Below the pieces are notes generated by a model. It saw only the letters and a program-made list of their open reading frames with translations. It did not search any database and was not told the origin of the DNA. The translations under genes were made by a program, and so were the position numbers. 64,000 nucleotides of DNA from Polaribacter sp. IC073 (GTDB lineage: Bacteria > Bacteroidota > Bacteroidia > Flavobacteriales > Flavobacteriaceae), in contig NZ_VORS01000004.1 in assembly GCF_007997075.1 (NCBI RefSeq), positions 1 to 64,000 of the forward strand, read 5' to 3'. Positions 1-8,765 of the stretch are shown here, one piece after another; position 1 is the first letter of the stretch, and each line of letters opens with the position of its first letter.

Positions 1-302
1 TACGAAATCTGTGTAGAAAAGAGAGGTGATTTTCAATGTTGACGAGATCTATAGTCTCTGCGTATAAAATAACCTTAATCCCCTCTTTTGTGCTTTCTAA
101 TTTATATTGTTTAAGTTAACATATTTAGTATAATGCTAAGTTAAGCCGTATATAATTTATTGCTGGGTTCTTGCCTACTTACGAAAGTCCTCGCGGACTT
201 TCTTGGTCGGTAATTATTTACTAAATTAGTTGCTTAAAACACGCAACAAAGCATATACAACAACATAAAACATTAAAAGAAAAATTGTAACTAAAATTTA
301 AA
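1..302. other. Intergenic stretch without a gene
   Basis: No convincing coding frame is seen. The right part (147-246) carries a structured repeat annotated separately; the first 140 bases show nothing recognisable. Confidence 0.5.
147..246. repeat. Structured intergenic repeat, copy A
   Basis: About 100 bp that aligns with a second copy at 1051-1150. Shared blocks are ATTGCTGG, CTACTTACGAAAGT (CTTACTTACGAAAGT in copy B), ACTTTCT-GG-TCG, TTATTTACTAAA and TGCTTAAAA. The centre forms a perfect 8-bp hairpin (GAAAGTCC at 183-190, loop TCGC, GGACTTTC at 195-202). In copy B the loop differs but a 6-bp stem remains. It lies directly upstream of the PLD-like gene. Confidence 0.6.
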
Positions 303-1028
303 ATGGCGAAATATTTAAGAACTTCAAGTATAAGTGCAGAACTGGTAAATTTAATCAAAGATGCTCGAAAAGAACTTTATCTAATTAGTCCATATCTTAA
401 ACTTTCAGACCAAGTTAAAGAACTTCTAAATGACAAAGAAAGAGAAAAAGTTGATGTACGAATAATTTTCGGAAAGCAAGAACTTGCACCTTCTGAAATG
501 AGTTTTTTAGAAAATTTAAAATATGTAAGACTTTATTTCTCTAAAAATCTTCATGCTAAATGTTACCTTAACGAAAATAAAATGATAATTGCATCAATGA
601 ATCTTTATGAATATTCTCAAGTACATAATCGAGAAATGGGAATTTTAATTGACCTGGAAAACGAAGAAGATAAAAAGATTTATGAAGATGCAACAAAAGA
701 CATTGAATCTATGATTCATAATAGTGAAGACTTTTCATACATCAAAGCGCCACAGAAAAAAATACAACCTAAAAAAATATCTAAACCTGAAAAGTCTAAC
801 CAAGCAAATTTTTCAAAATCTGTTTATAAAACGACAAAGGAATTATCTCAAGAAACCGAATTAAGTAGTAGGAAAATTAATTCTATTCTTGTCAAAAAGA
901 AAATGATGATTAAGAAAGATGATGATTGGTTTGTCACAGAAAACGGAAAAGAATTTGGCGGAATTGAAAAAGAAGGACAATATGGACAATTTGTGATTTG
1001 GCCAGAAGAAATAAAAATTGAAATTTAG
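303..1028 (+). CDS. PLD-like (HKD) domain protein with C-terminal winged-helix-like domain
   Basis: A 241-residue soluble protein. Residues 1-130 resemble a single phospholipase D/nuclease domain with the HxK...SxN signature: H84, K86, S98 and N100 in NLHAKCY...ASMN. One HKD copy per chain means it would act as a dimer, as known for Nuc-type endonucleases. Residues 165-225 (TTKELSQETELSSRKINSIL and the following FVTENGKEFGG) look like a winged helix of the kind found at the C-terminus of phage antirepressors. No signal peptide or membrane segment is seen. A DNA-acting nuclease or defence role is an inference; the substrate is unknown. It is flanked on both sides by copies of a structured repeat, which suggests a mobile or cassette-like unit. 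Confidence 0.7.
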   Translation: MAKYLRTSSISAELVNLIKDARKELYLISPYLKLSDQVKELLNDKEREKVDVRIIFGKQELAPSEMSFLENLKYVRLYFSKNLHAKCYLNENKMIIASMNLYEYSQVHNREMGILIDLENEEDKKIYEDATKDIESMIHNSEDFSYIKAPQKKIQPKKISKPEKSNQANFSKSVYKTTKELSQETELSSRKINSILVKKKMMIKKDDDWFVTENGKEFGGIEKEGQYGQFVIWPEEIKIEI

Positions 1029-1050
1029 GAATAATAACGTTTTACAATAC

Positions 1051-1150
1051 TTTGTGTATTTAATTGCTGGTAAATCGCTTACTTACGAAAGTGCAAACCA
1101 ACTTTCTGGGGTCGTGTTTTATTTACTAAACTCACTGCTTAAAAGACAAG
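1051..1150. repeat. Structured intergenic repeat, copy B
   Basis: Degenerate second copy of the element at 147-246, in the same orientation, just downstream of the PLD-like gene. The hairpin is GAAAGT (1087-1092), an 8-nt loop, and ACTTTC (1101-1106). Loop sequences differ between copies while the stem pairing is kept, so the structure seems to matter. Confidence 0.6.
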
Positions 1151-1161
1151 TTTAAAACCTT

Positions 1162-1199
1162 TACATGTCATTAGTGCTGAACATTGGCGTACATGTCAT
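1162..1199. repeat. 10-bp direct repeat TACATGTCAT upstream of the XRE gene
   Basis: TACATGTCAT occurs at 1162-1171 and again at 1190-1199 (28 bp apart), and a related TTGACAT follows at 1204. The pair lies about 80 bp before the XRE-family gene and could be its operator. This is suggested by position only. Confidence 0.35.
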
Positions 1200-1277
1200 A
1201 AGATTGACATAGAAATGACGCAACCAATAGCACAACATAAAAATATCTTTGCTGAGTAATCATTAAAACAAATCAAA

Positions 1278-1911
1278 ATGAATAATCAAAACTTAGCAAT
1301 CAAAATTAAAGACTTACGGAATCGAAAAGGATTTTCTCAAGAACAATTATCGGAAGCGTCAAAATTAAGTATAAGAACAATTCAGCGAATTGAAAAAGGA
1401 GCGTCAATTCCTAGAGGAGACACGCTTATAAAATTAACGCGTGCTCTTGGGGTAACACCAGATGACCTTTTAGAATGGACAGATATTGAAGATAAAGGGT
1501 ATTTAATTCTTTTAAATTTAAGTGCAATTTAGTATTTTAATTCAGCCGCTATTGGGAATAATAATTCCTCTTGTGATGTGGGTTTTAAAAAGGGAAAAGA
1601 TAAAACTTGTAGATGATTCTGGTAAAAAACTAATCAGCTTTCAAATTACTTGGACTTTAGTGCTTTATGTAGTTTTAATGATAGCAACGAAGGGATTATA
1701 TGTGTCAATTAATTTTAACTTAATACATTCATTTCCCGTATTTATAGCTGATTACTCAATATTCACAGTAACGATATTATTCTTATACTTCTATAATATA
1801 ATTTTCATTATTTTAAACATTAGAAGAAGTAAAAAAGGATTAAAAAATAAATATGTACCTGCAATTCCTTTTTTAAAACCCGAGTTCGATGTAAGAAATT
1901 TAAATAAATAA
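1278..1911 (+). pseudogene. XRE-family regulator fused to DUF4870-like membrane domain, frameshifted
   Basis: The first frame (1278-1532) gives an XRE helix-turn-helix (residues 6-63, with FSQEQLSEASKLSIRTIQRIE), runs into GYLILLNLSA and stops at TAG 1530. The next frame continues from about 1528 with FSILIQPLLGIIIPLVMWV, then KLVDDSGKKLISFQITWTL and further hydrophobic segments, ending in a short basic tail at 1911. In the family I recall from Flavobacteria, HTH and DUF4870-like parts form one chain with a NLSA...PLLGIIIPL junction. Skipping one base after codon 1524-1526 restores it. The lesion is therefore a 1-nt insertion, a sequencing error or, less likely, programmed frameshifting. The intact family is a membrane-tethered regulator of unknown target. 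Confidence 0.7.
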
Positions 1912-2410
1912 CAGGGAAAAAGACAGGGAAATAGTATACTTAAGCTCTGAAAATAAAATATGTAACTAATCTTTTACCTTATAATTTTTATAGATAAAGC
2001 AACAACTATTATTTGTGATATTGACGACTTTTGCCAAGTCTTTGAACCTTCTTTAAATAAAAGTTTGTATGACTGTAAGTATTCATAACCCTGTAATAGT
2101 AGCAATTACGAGCCTATTAAATATTTTTTCGCAAAAGTATCTTCTGTTGCGTTTTTAAACAAATTCATTTAAGTATAATTGCAAGTGTTTCTTCTTTGTT
2201 TTGTGATAATTTCCTGTTAAGTTTCGTTTCGCATTACGAATTGCAATCATTGTTGGCTGATTAAAACGAGTTACAGAATAATTAATTAGTGTAGCCTTTA
2301 CGCTTATACAATTAGTTTTTTTTAAATTTACTGGACACCAAAAAATTAGCGAAGTAGTACTGGGTTATTTTGGTAGTATGTTTTTGTTATTTGTTACTAG
2401 AGAGTTTTGT

Positions 2411-2450
2411 CATTGTTACGGCAGAGTTAGAACATTGTTACGGCAGAGTT
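2411..2450. repeat. 18-bp tandem repeat (two copies)
   Basis: CATTGTTACGGCAGAGTT occurs at 2411-2428 and again at 2433-2450, separated by four bases. It directly precedes the 22-bp tandem array. Confidence 0.8.
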
Positions 2451-2453
2451 TTG

Positions 2454-2519
2454 TAAATATACTAGCATAATTTTATAAATATACTAGTATATTTTTATGA
2501 ATATACTAGTATATTTTAA
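2454..2519. repeat. 22-bp tandem repeat (three copies)
   Basis: Three adjoining 22-bp units (2454-2475, 2476-2497, 2498-2519) share the core AATATACTAGTATATTTT (the first has AGCATAA). Each carries the palindrome ATACTAGTAT. This may be a protein-binding iteron array or simple slippage in decayed DNA. Confidence 0.8.
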
Positions 2520-3085
2520 TATTTAATGTAGTGTTTTTTTGTTACTTGTAAAAAGCAAGCGTAGAAAGGGCTACAGCAAGGTACAAAGAATTAAATTAAA
2601 AAATAGCATTACGGTACAGAATTACTAAAAGAAGCACTACTATTGGCAATAAGAAAAATAAAAATATTTTACCGGCAATAATTACCAACCGTCTTTAAAA
2701 CTGAAAAGAAAATTACACACGGGTATTGATGCTTTTAAAAAAGGTAGTTTGTAGCCTTGTTTTTAGGAAGACATAACCCTATAGTTTGTTATTGCGCGTG
2801 CAGCATAACCCGAGCATCTTTACACGAAACACTGTGGGTATTTTAAACGCTGTAAATTGTTTTATTATAGTAACATGTTTATTTGATTACAGAAAATAAA
2901 TAGTTGTTATTATTCTGCGAACAATAGCCAGTTGGCAGGCAGTTCTGCGTAAACCAGCTATAAAATTTGAAAAATAAAATCCTACACAATTAGCACTTTT
3001 CTGCGAATCGTTAAGGCGAACTCAGGTTTAAAATAAAAAAAGTCAGTTGGCAAGACCTTGTAAAATTGCTTTCTTTTAACAAATA

Positions 3086-3120
3086 AAAAATCTCAAAACG
3101 AATTTCATTTTGAGATTTTT
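3086..3120. terminator. Terminator of the GH84-GH20-M28 operon
   Basis: Perfect 13-bp stem AAAAATCTCAAAA (3086-3098) and TTTTGAGATTTTT (3108-3120) around a 9-nt loop. It lies 58 bp beyond the stop of the last minus-strand operon gene and has T-runs on both strands. Confidence 0.8.
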
Positions 3121-3177
3121 GTTTTTTTATGAATTGCTAAACGAACCAGCTTCATCATTTTTATTTTATAGCGTATG

Positions 3178-5421
3178 TTATTTCACTTCAATTTTAAAAT
3201 GAACAATCTTAGTCTCTATGTTTTCTGTGCTCGAATTTACAATTCGGATGTATTTTACCTGTTTGTTTAGGCTAACATGAATGGCGTCTTTTTTAACTTC
3301 CGTTTTTATAGTTGCCCAAGCAGTTCCATTAGTAGAAGTTTGTAGTTCTAAATTTTTATAAATAGAAGTATTTTCTAATTGATACTGAACGTTAGGCACG
3401 CGCGTTGTTTTGTCTAATTCGAAACCAAAATAGGCATTGGCACCCATTTGAATTACTTCTAATGGCGGATTTAAAACCAATGTTCTGTCTGTTAAACTTA
3501 TTTGTTGGTTCTGTAATTGTTTAATATTTGTAAATAAAAGATGTGGATTGTAATTGGATGCTACCGCTAAATTTTTATTAAATTCTTTGTTGTAAGCAGC
3601 TGTTAAATAAGCAAAACTGTCATCAATTAAAGGGGAAGCCACTAAAGTAGCCGTTTTTACTCCTGGTTGATACGGGTTTTGGTTTTTTGTACGATCAATT
3701 TGATACATTTCTGCTTTAACTGCAATAATAGCATTGTAACTTCTTTCGAAATCATCAGTTTGTTTTGCTTGTAAAGATGTGTACATATGTAGCATACCAA
3801 GCCCAGATTGACCTAATAATTTAAATTGTTGTACCCAAGGACGAATTTCATCTAAAAGCACCGCATTGTCTGAACTGTTTAGTAAAATATATGAAGCTTC
3901 TACCATTGCATGAAACTCATTTTCTACTGCTTTAAAATTATCAATATTTTCACCTGCTTTTAACTGTTTAAGAAAAGCGGTTGCTTTCGGCGAAAAAGAC
4001 ACAGATTCTTTTCGTCTGTATCGATGTCCATTCGAACCTAAATCGCTGTTATGACGAGCGAAAACCTCTAGCGCTTTATAACTTTTTGGCATCACTACTT
4101 TTAAAGCGTCTAACCAACTTTTTTGAGGTTGGTATGCTGCCATATTCCAAGAATAATCTGCAACACCATAAATAGCAATTTTAGAAGCTTCTGCATGTTC
4201 CATCGGGTTAGAAACAAAGCCAGATACATCATTGGCAATATCTTTTCCGTTTCCGTAGGTAGGGCCTAAAAGCATATGATTTCTTACATAATCGGATACT
4301 GGAAAATTCCACCAAATAAAAGCTTTACGCTGTATTTTAGCATTAATCCAATTCATTGTTTCCTTATCAATATCAGCAACAACGCTGTTTCCTGTCCACA
4401 TAATTCGAACAGAAGCATCTAATTCCTTACCTAAAGTTTCTAAATAACCACCCTCTGGTTTAGACCAACCTTTGTTGTATTCTGTCGGACACATAATTAA
4501 AGGTTTTACATCTTTTTTAACTGTGATAAAGTTGTTGTGCAAATAGTTTAATAATTTTGCTTGCTGACTAGGGTTTGTACCTTCACCAGAAATATCATCA
4601 AAAAAAACAGCGTAGGCACGCACACCTAAATCATACATCAATTCAAATTTATTTAATAGATTTTTTCTGTCTTCATCATTCCATTTGATGTCTTTTCCTG
4701 GGTGAATTGCCCACACAAAATCCACTTGATTCATTTCAGCTCTGTCTATTAATTTTTTTAATTGCGCTGCTTCATTTTCTGGATAGGGTTTTCTCCAATT
4801 TGGTGAACTATGATAAGGGTCATCTTTTGGTCCATAGATATACGTATTTAATTTATTTTCGCCATAAAAATCTAGCTGACGAATTCTATGTTCAAAACTC
4901 CAAGGAGTTCCGTAAAAACCTTCTACAGTTCCTCTTGCCGCAACATCTGGATAATCTAAAATTTCTCCTAAAGGCATTTTTTCATTTTGCAATAATGCCA
5001 ATAATGTACGAACACCATAATAGGTTCCTCTGGCATCTCTACCAATAATAGTGATGCTTTTTTCGGTACTTTTAATAAAATAACTTTCTGCTTTCCCAGG
5101 AACTTTTCTTCTTAGTTTTCTGGATATTTTACTATCAACATCGCCAATAATGATAGAAAAGCCTGTAGCATCTGTATGATCAGTAGTAAAAAAAGAGCTC
5201 AATAAATGTTGTGTAGCTTTGTCTGTATTTTTCTGTTGAATATTAAAAATAGTTGGCATTTCCATACTTCCTTCACTCATAAATTGTTGAGGTGTAGGAT
5301 TTATATCTAAACTTTGTGCAACACTAAAGTTGGATACTAAAACGAAAGCTATTAAAAAAGTAAGACGCATCTTTAAGTTCGTTTTGTTTTTTTTCTGTTG
5401 ATGATTTTTCTGGATTTTCAT
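3178..5421 (-). CDS. GH84 beta-N-acetylglucosaminidase (O-GlcNAcase-like)
   Basis: About 747 residues, last gene of the minus-strand glycosidase operon. An exported N-terminus (MRLTFLIAFVLVSNFSVAQS) is followed by a GH20b-like N-domain (about 40-160). The GH84 barrel follows, with GFYGTPWSFEHR, NTYIYGPKDDPYH and the catalytic Asp pair in AVFFDDISGEG (about residues 275-276). The family uses substrate-assisted catalysis on beta-GlcNAc. The last 110 residues resemble a carbohydrate-binding, F5/8-type beta-sandwich (VKYIRIVNSST). The frame is open from a TTG at 5430, but ATG 5421, 11 nt after the upstream stop, is the natural start; ATG 5370 before MRLTFL is also possible. Predicted to act in the periplasm or at the outer membrane, removing terminal GlcNAc. 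Confidence 0.93.
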   Translation of the reverse strand: MKIQKNHQQKKNKTNLKMRLTFLIAFVLVSNFSVAQSLDINPTPQQFMSEGSMEMPTIFNIQQKNTDKATQHLLSSFFTTDHTDATGFSIIIGDVDSKISRKLRRKVPGKAESYFIKSTEKSITIIGRDARGTYYGVRTLLALLQNEKMPLGEILDYPDVAARGTVEGFYGTPWSFEHRIRQLDFYGENKLNTYIYGPKDDPYHSSPNWRKPYPENEAAQLKKLIDRAEMNQVDFVWAIHPGKDIKWNDEDRKNLLNKFELMYDLGVRAYAVFFDDISGEGTNPSQQAKLLNYLHNNFITVKKDVKPLIMCPTEYNKGWSKPEGGYLETLGKELDASVRIMWTGNSVVADIDKETMNWINAKIQRKAFIWWNFPVSDYVRNHMLLGPTYGNGKDIANDVSGFVSNPMEHAEASKIAIYGVADYSWNMAAYQPQKSWLDALKVVMPKSYKALEVFARHNSDLGSNGHRYRRKESVSFSPKATAFLKQLKAGENIDNFKAVENEFHAMVEASYILLNSSDNAVLLDEIRPWVQQFKLLGQSGLGMLHMYTSLQAKQTDDFERSYNAIIAVKAEMYQIDRTKNQNPYQPGVKTATLVASPLIDDSFAYLTAAYNKEFNKNLAVASNYNPHLLFTNIKQLQNQQISLTDRTLVLNPPLEVIQMGANAYFGFELDKTTRVPNVQYQLENTSIYKNLELQTSTNGTAWATIKTEVKKDAIHVSLNKQVKYIRIVNSSTENIETKIVHFKIEVK

Positions 5422-5432
5422 TGTATTCAATT

Positions 5433-7193
5433 TTATTTTTCAGCGAAAGCATTAATTGTATTTTTTGCATCTTGTAACATCTTTTCTAAATCTGCTGGTT
5501 TAGTAGTGATGTTAAAAGTGGCTACTAAATTATTTAAGGATTTTAGTTCCGCTAACATTTCTTTTTTAGAAAACTCTTCTCTTAAAATTCTAATTTTTTC
5601 AGCATCCTGAATCCCTTCTCGAAGCGTTTCGAAACGAATAGAACTTCTATTTTTAGGATACACAATATACGTATCGCCCGCAGGCCACGCTCTAAAACGA
5701 GAATCTTGCAATGGGTTTTCTGTCCAACTATTGTAAGACCAACGTAAAAACCCATCAAAATTTGCAGCCATGGTGTACCAGCCTATAAAAACACCTTCTG
5801 CAGGAGGAGAAAAGGTAAACGTATTCGGAAATTTATCTGTACAACACACATAATGGGTACTGATATGACCAACTGCTTTTCTTTGCTGTAAGTCTTTTTC
5901 GTCTACAGGATGCCCAAAAGCAACAGACATATCTTTTAATTCATCTGGATATAATTTATAACTTTTATGATTATCGGCAAAAGAAACGCCAAATTCTGGC
6001 GCATGCTCATTTAATAATTCAAGCATTGCTTTCATTTCTTTAGGACCGCGTTCATCCATTGCAATTCTTGTGATTTTATTCCATCCTTTTTGCTCTACAT
6101 GTATCTTAAACTGTTTTAAAAACGGAATCCATAAATCTTCGTAAGCTTTGGTTCCTGGTGCTGCAGCTATTTTAATTTCCTTGTTTTCTGTTTCATCAAA
6201 ATAATAAAACTCATTTCCCCAAGGAACCATAGAATAACAACTAATTTGATTTTTAATTCCTAAATCCATCATCAACTGCACCCAATTGTCAAAAACAGTA
6301 AAATCATAGGTCCAAGTACCGTCGGTTTTCTTTTTCCAATCAATCATAGCCTCAAACGGGTCAAAAGTTTGACCATTCCAAGGGCGTTTATTTAGCGATA
6401 CGGTAATTACTTTTTGTCCGGCATCTGCAAGTCTTTTCATCACGGGTTTTAATAGCTCGATATGCTCCGAAGACCAAGGTTTTACATTGTGAACACGTGC
6501 AACGGCATACGGATTTTGCCATAAATCTAAATGAAATTTCCATTCGGTTGCTGGTGGCAATACTTTATCAATTACATGTAAAGTGAATTCGAATTCCTGA
6601 GTCTTTTGTCCGTTTATTACTATTTCAAAAGTACTTTTATAGCTTCCTGCTTTGGCGTCGGATGGTGTGTTTATCGCAATCCAAATTGGTCTTGTTTCAT
6701 TTGCTTTAATAGCATAAGAACTCACAGGGTCTAAAACATCTGCGGCTAAAGAAGCGGCGAAATCTTCTGGTTTTCTATAACCACAACCGTTCGCAAATTC
6801 ATCGGTAATTAGATATTTCACAAAACTGATTTCAGCAATATTAGAAGGTAAAACGTCCCCAGTATCAGATTTGAAAGCTGAAATAGTCGTTTTTACTTCT
6901 GTTATAGAGTCCGTGCTCCAAAGTACTAATTGTGCAGATGTTCTTTCGCCTTTCCAAACATTTCCAGACCAAATGTTTTGTGGTTCTATAGTTGGAATTT
7001 CACTTCTAACAAAACGAATGTTGGTAGAAGTAATAGCTGCTTGTAATCCTTTAGGAACGGCAGCCCAATTGTCATCTAAACTAGGTGACGGATCTTTTGG
7101 CTCTTGATACGTTTGTTCAATTTTAAAGTCTTGTTTTTGACAACCAAAAGCGATAAGACTGATACTTAAAAATAGTAAAATACGATAACTCAT
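5433..7193 (-). CDS. GH123-type beta-N-acetylgalactosaminidase lipoprotein
   Basis: 586 residues with a lipoprotein signal (MSYRILLFLSISLIAFGC, lipid Cys18). An N-terminal beta-sandwich (about 60-210) is followed by a GH123/DUF4091 barrel. The catalytic Asp-Glu pair of GH123 matches D380-E381 in ITRIAMDERG. GH123 enzymes hydrolyse non-reducing beta-GalNAc, for example on glycosphingolipids, by substrate-assisted catalysis. The start codon lies 3 bp after the sulfatase stop and the stop lies 11 bp before GH84, so the genes are tightly co-transcribed. Membership of a GH123-like subfamily is clear; exact substrate is an inference from the amino-sugar context. Confidence 0.85.
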   Translation of the reverse strand: MSYRILLFLSISLIAFGCQKQDFKIEQTYQEPKDPSPSLDDNWAAVPKGLQAAITSTNIRFVRSEIPTIEPQNIWSGNVWKGERTSAQLVLWSTDSITEVKTTISAFKSDTGDVLPSNIAEISFVKYLITDEFANGCGYRKPEDFAASLAADVLDPVSSYAIKANETRPIWIAINTPSDAKAGSYKSTFEIVINGQKTQEFEFTLHVIDKVLPPATEWKFHLDLWQNPYAVARVHNVKPWSSEHIELLKPVMKRLADAGQKVITVSLNKRPWNGQTFDPFEAMIDWKKKTDGTWTYDFTVFDNWVQLMMDLGIKNQISCYSMVPWGNEFYYFDETENKEIKIAAAPGTKAYEDLWIPFLKQFKIHVEQKGWNKITRIAMDERGPKEMKAMLELLNEHAPEFGVSFADNHKSYKLYPDELKDMSVAFGHPVDEKDLQQRKAVGHISTHYVCCTDKFPNTFTFSPPAEGVFIGWYTMAANFDGFLRWSYNSWTENPLQDSRFRAWPAGDTYIVYPKNRSSIRFETLREGIQDAEKIRILREEFSKKEMLAELKSLNNLVATFNITTKPADLEKMLQDAKNTINAFAEK

Positions 7194-7196
7194 AAT

Positions 7197-8765
7197 TTAT
7201 TTTATATAAGATTTTAATACGAACTCATTGTCTGGTAAAGGCACAAGCTCATTGGTGTTTGTGTTCGTTGGCATTTGAGCATCTACACTTCTTAAGTAAG
7301 TACTTAACTCGTTTGCTAATGCGTGTAGCTTTTCACCCTCTTTGGATGCTAAATTGGTTGTTTCACCAATATCTGCAGTAATATTAAACAACTCGAAACT
7401 GCTGTCTAAATGATAATAAATTAATTTCCAATCTCCTTTTCTGATGGTGCTTGTTGCTCCAATTCCTGGGCCTGTTGGTCCCCAGTTATTAGGATAATGC
7501 CAAATTAAGGATCTGTTGGTATTGTCTTGTTTTTCTCCTTTTAGAATAGGAGTAAAACTTTTACCGTCTATCGTTTGTACGGTTTTGTAACCATCTATTT
7601 TTGCAAGTTCAAGAATGGTAGGAAAAAAATCTTCAATAATAACAAAATCGTTACTTATTGAGTTTTCTTTGGTAATTCCTGGCCATTTTACGAGCATTGG
7701 TTCGCGAATACCACCTTCGTGCACAGAACCTTTTCCGCTAGACAACGGTTTGTTATGCGTATGTTTTTCACCTCCGCGAGCAACTGCGCTTAAACCTCCA
7801 TTGTCTGACATGAACAGAATAATAGTATTTTCTGCAATGCCTTTATCTTCCAAATGATCCATTAAATCACCCAAACTTTTATCCATTCCTTCAAGTAACG
7901 AAGCGTATTTAGCTTCTGTTGGATGCAATCCTTGGTCAATATATTTTTGTTCAAACCTAGAATCTCCTTGAATAGGAGTGTGTACTGCGTAATGAGACAT
8001 GTATAAATAAAAAGGTTTATCAATAGCAATAGCATTGTCCATTGCAATGATTGCTTCTTTTGTAAGTGCTTCTGTAAGAAAAATATCTTTTCCGTGGTAT
8101 TTTTCTAAACCAGGAACATCCCAAATGGTGGTTTGACTGTTTAGATTTCTAAAATCATCCGTCCCGTAATAACTTCCGGGTTGTCCTGCAGCATGACCAC
8201 CAATATTTACATTAAAACCAAGCATTTTTGGATCTGCACTAGGCGTACCAATTGCACCAAAATGCGCTTTACCAACATGAATGGTTTCATAGCCATTGTT
8301 TTTTAATAACTGTGGTAACGGCGTAATATGAACAGAACGTGGAACTGTATCTGTAGGTTGCGCTCCATTTAAATTCCAAAGGGGCATTTTTAACCCTTTG
8401 GGAGGCGTTACCATAGAAATATCTCTTTTAAAAGTCCAGTTGGTTACTTTATGTCTCGCAGCATTCATTCCCGAAATTAAACTCACCCGCGTTGGCGTAC
8501 AAACCGGTGTTGCGTAGGCTTGTGTAAATTTCATACCCTGACTTGCAAGACGTTCCATATTTGGTGTATGATACCGACTATTAAAAGCTGTTTTTTGTTT
8601 CCAAAACGGAACAGAAGTATCTTGCCATCCCATATCATCTACCATAAATAAAATGATATTTGGTTTTTTTTCATTTATTTTAGTGTCTTTATTTACAGTT
8701 TTACAACTTGTAAAAACAGCAAGAAATAGTAGAAAGTAGATGTTTTTTCTTTGTGAATTAATCAT
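7197..8765 (-). CDS. S1-family sulfatase lipoprotein
   Basis: About 522 residues. A lipoprotein-like signal (YFLLFLAVFTSC) precedes an alkaline-phosphatase-fold sulfatase. The metal site opens with IILFMVDDMGW, and the formylglycine signature CTPTRVSLISG has its Cys at about residue 89, which must be oxidised to formylglycine by a maturase not encoded here. LFMSDNGG and GGIREPMLVKWPG are further family motifs. ATG 8765 is preferred over the TTG at 8771; it overlaps the 3' end of the upstream GH20 gene by 8 bp, indicating translational coupling. In this setting it probably removes sulfate from GlcNAc, GalNAc or Gal of mucin-type glycans; the S1 subfamily cannot be assigned by eye. Confidence 0.9.
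   Translation of the reverse strand: MINSQRKNIYFLLFLAVFTSCKTVNKDTKINEKKPNIILFMVDDMGWQDTSVPFWKQKTAFNSRYHTPNMERLASQGMKFTQAYATPVCTPTRVSLISGMNAARHKVTNWTFKRDISMVTPPKGLKMPLWNLNGAQPTDTVPRSVHITPLPQLLKNNGYETIHVGKAHFGAIGTPSADPKMLGFNVNIGGHAAGQPGSYYGTDDFRNLNSQTTIWDVPGLEKYHGKDIFLTEALTKEAIIAMDNAIAIDKPFYLYMSHYAVHTPIQGDSRFEQKYIDQGLHPTEAKYASLLEGMDKSLGDLMDHLEDKGIAENTIILFMSDNGGLSAVARGGEKHTHNKPLSSGKGSVHEGGIREPMLVKWPGITKENSISNDFVIIEDFFPTILELAKIDGYKTVQTIDGKSFTPILKGEKQDNTNRSLIWHYPNNWGPTGPGIGATSTIRKGDWKLIYYHLDSSFELFNITADIGETTNLASKEGEKLHALANELSTYLRSVDAQMPTNTNTNELVPLPDNEFVLKSYIK

Larger units (their letters stand above)
1912..3177. other. 1.3-kb non-coding, probably decayed region
   Basis: No frame of convincing length or composition is present on either strand. 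It contains short tandem repeats (2411-2519), a degenerate pair of TCTGCGAA...CAGTTGGCA blocks around 2916-2940 and 2999-3050, and a terminator hairpin at 3086-3120. No transposase remnant could be identified with confidence. Confidence 0.5.

Noticed and set aside
147..1150. Integron attC sites around the PLD-like gene
   Set aside because: The paired GTTRRRY / RYYYAAC core sites expected of attC are not present at the right ends, and no integrase gene is visible.
1912..3177. Insertion sequence remnant
   Set aside because: Some stretches look like decayed coding or transposon DNA, but no transposase motif or clear terminal inverted repeat could be read.
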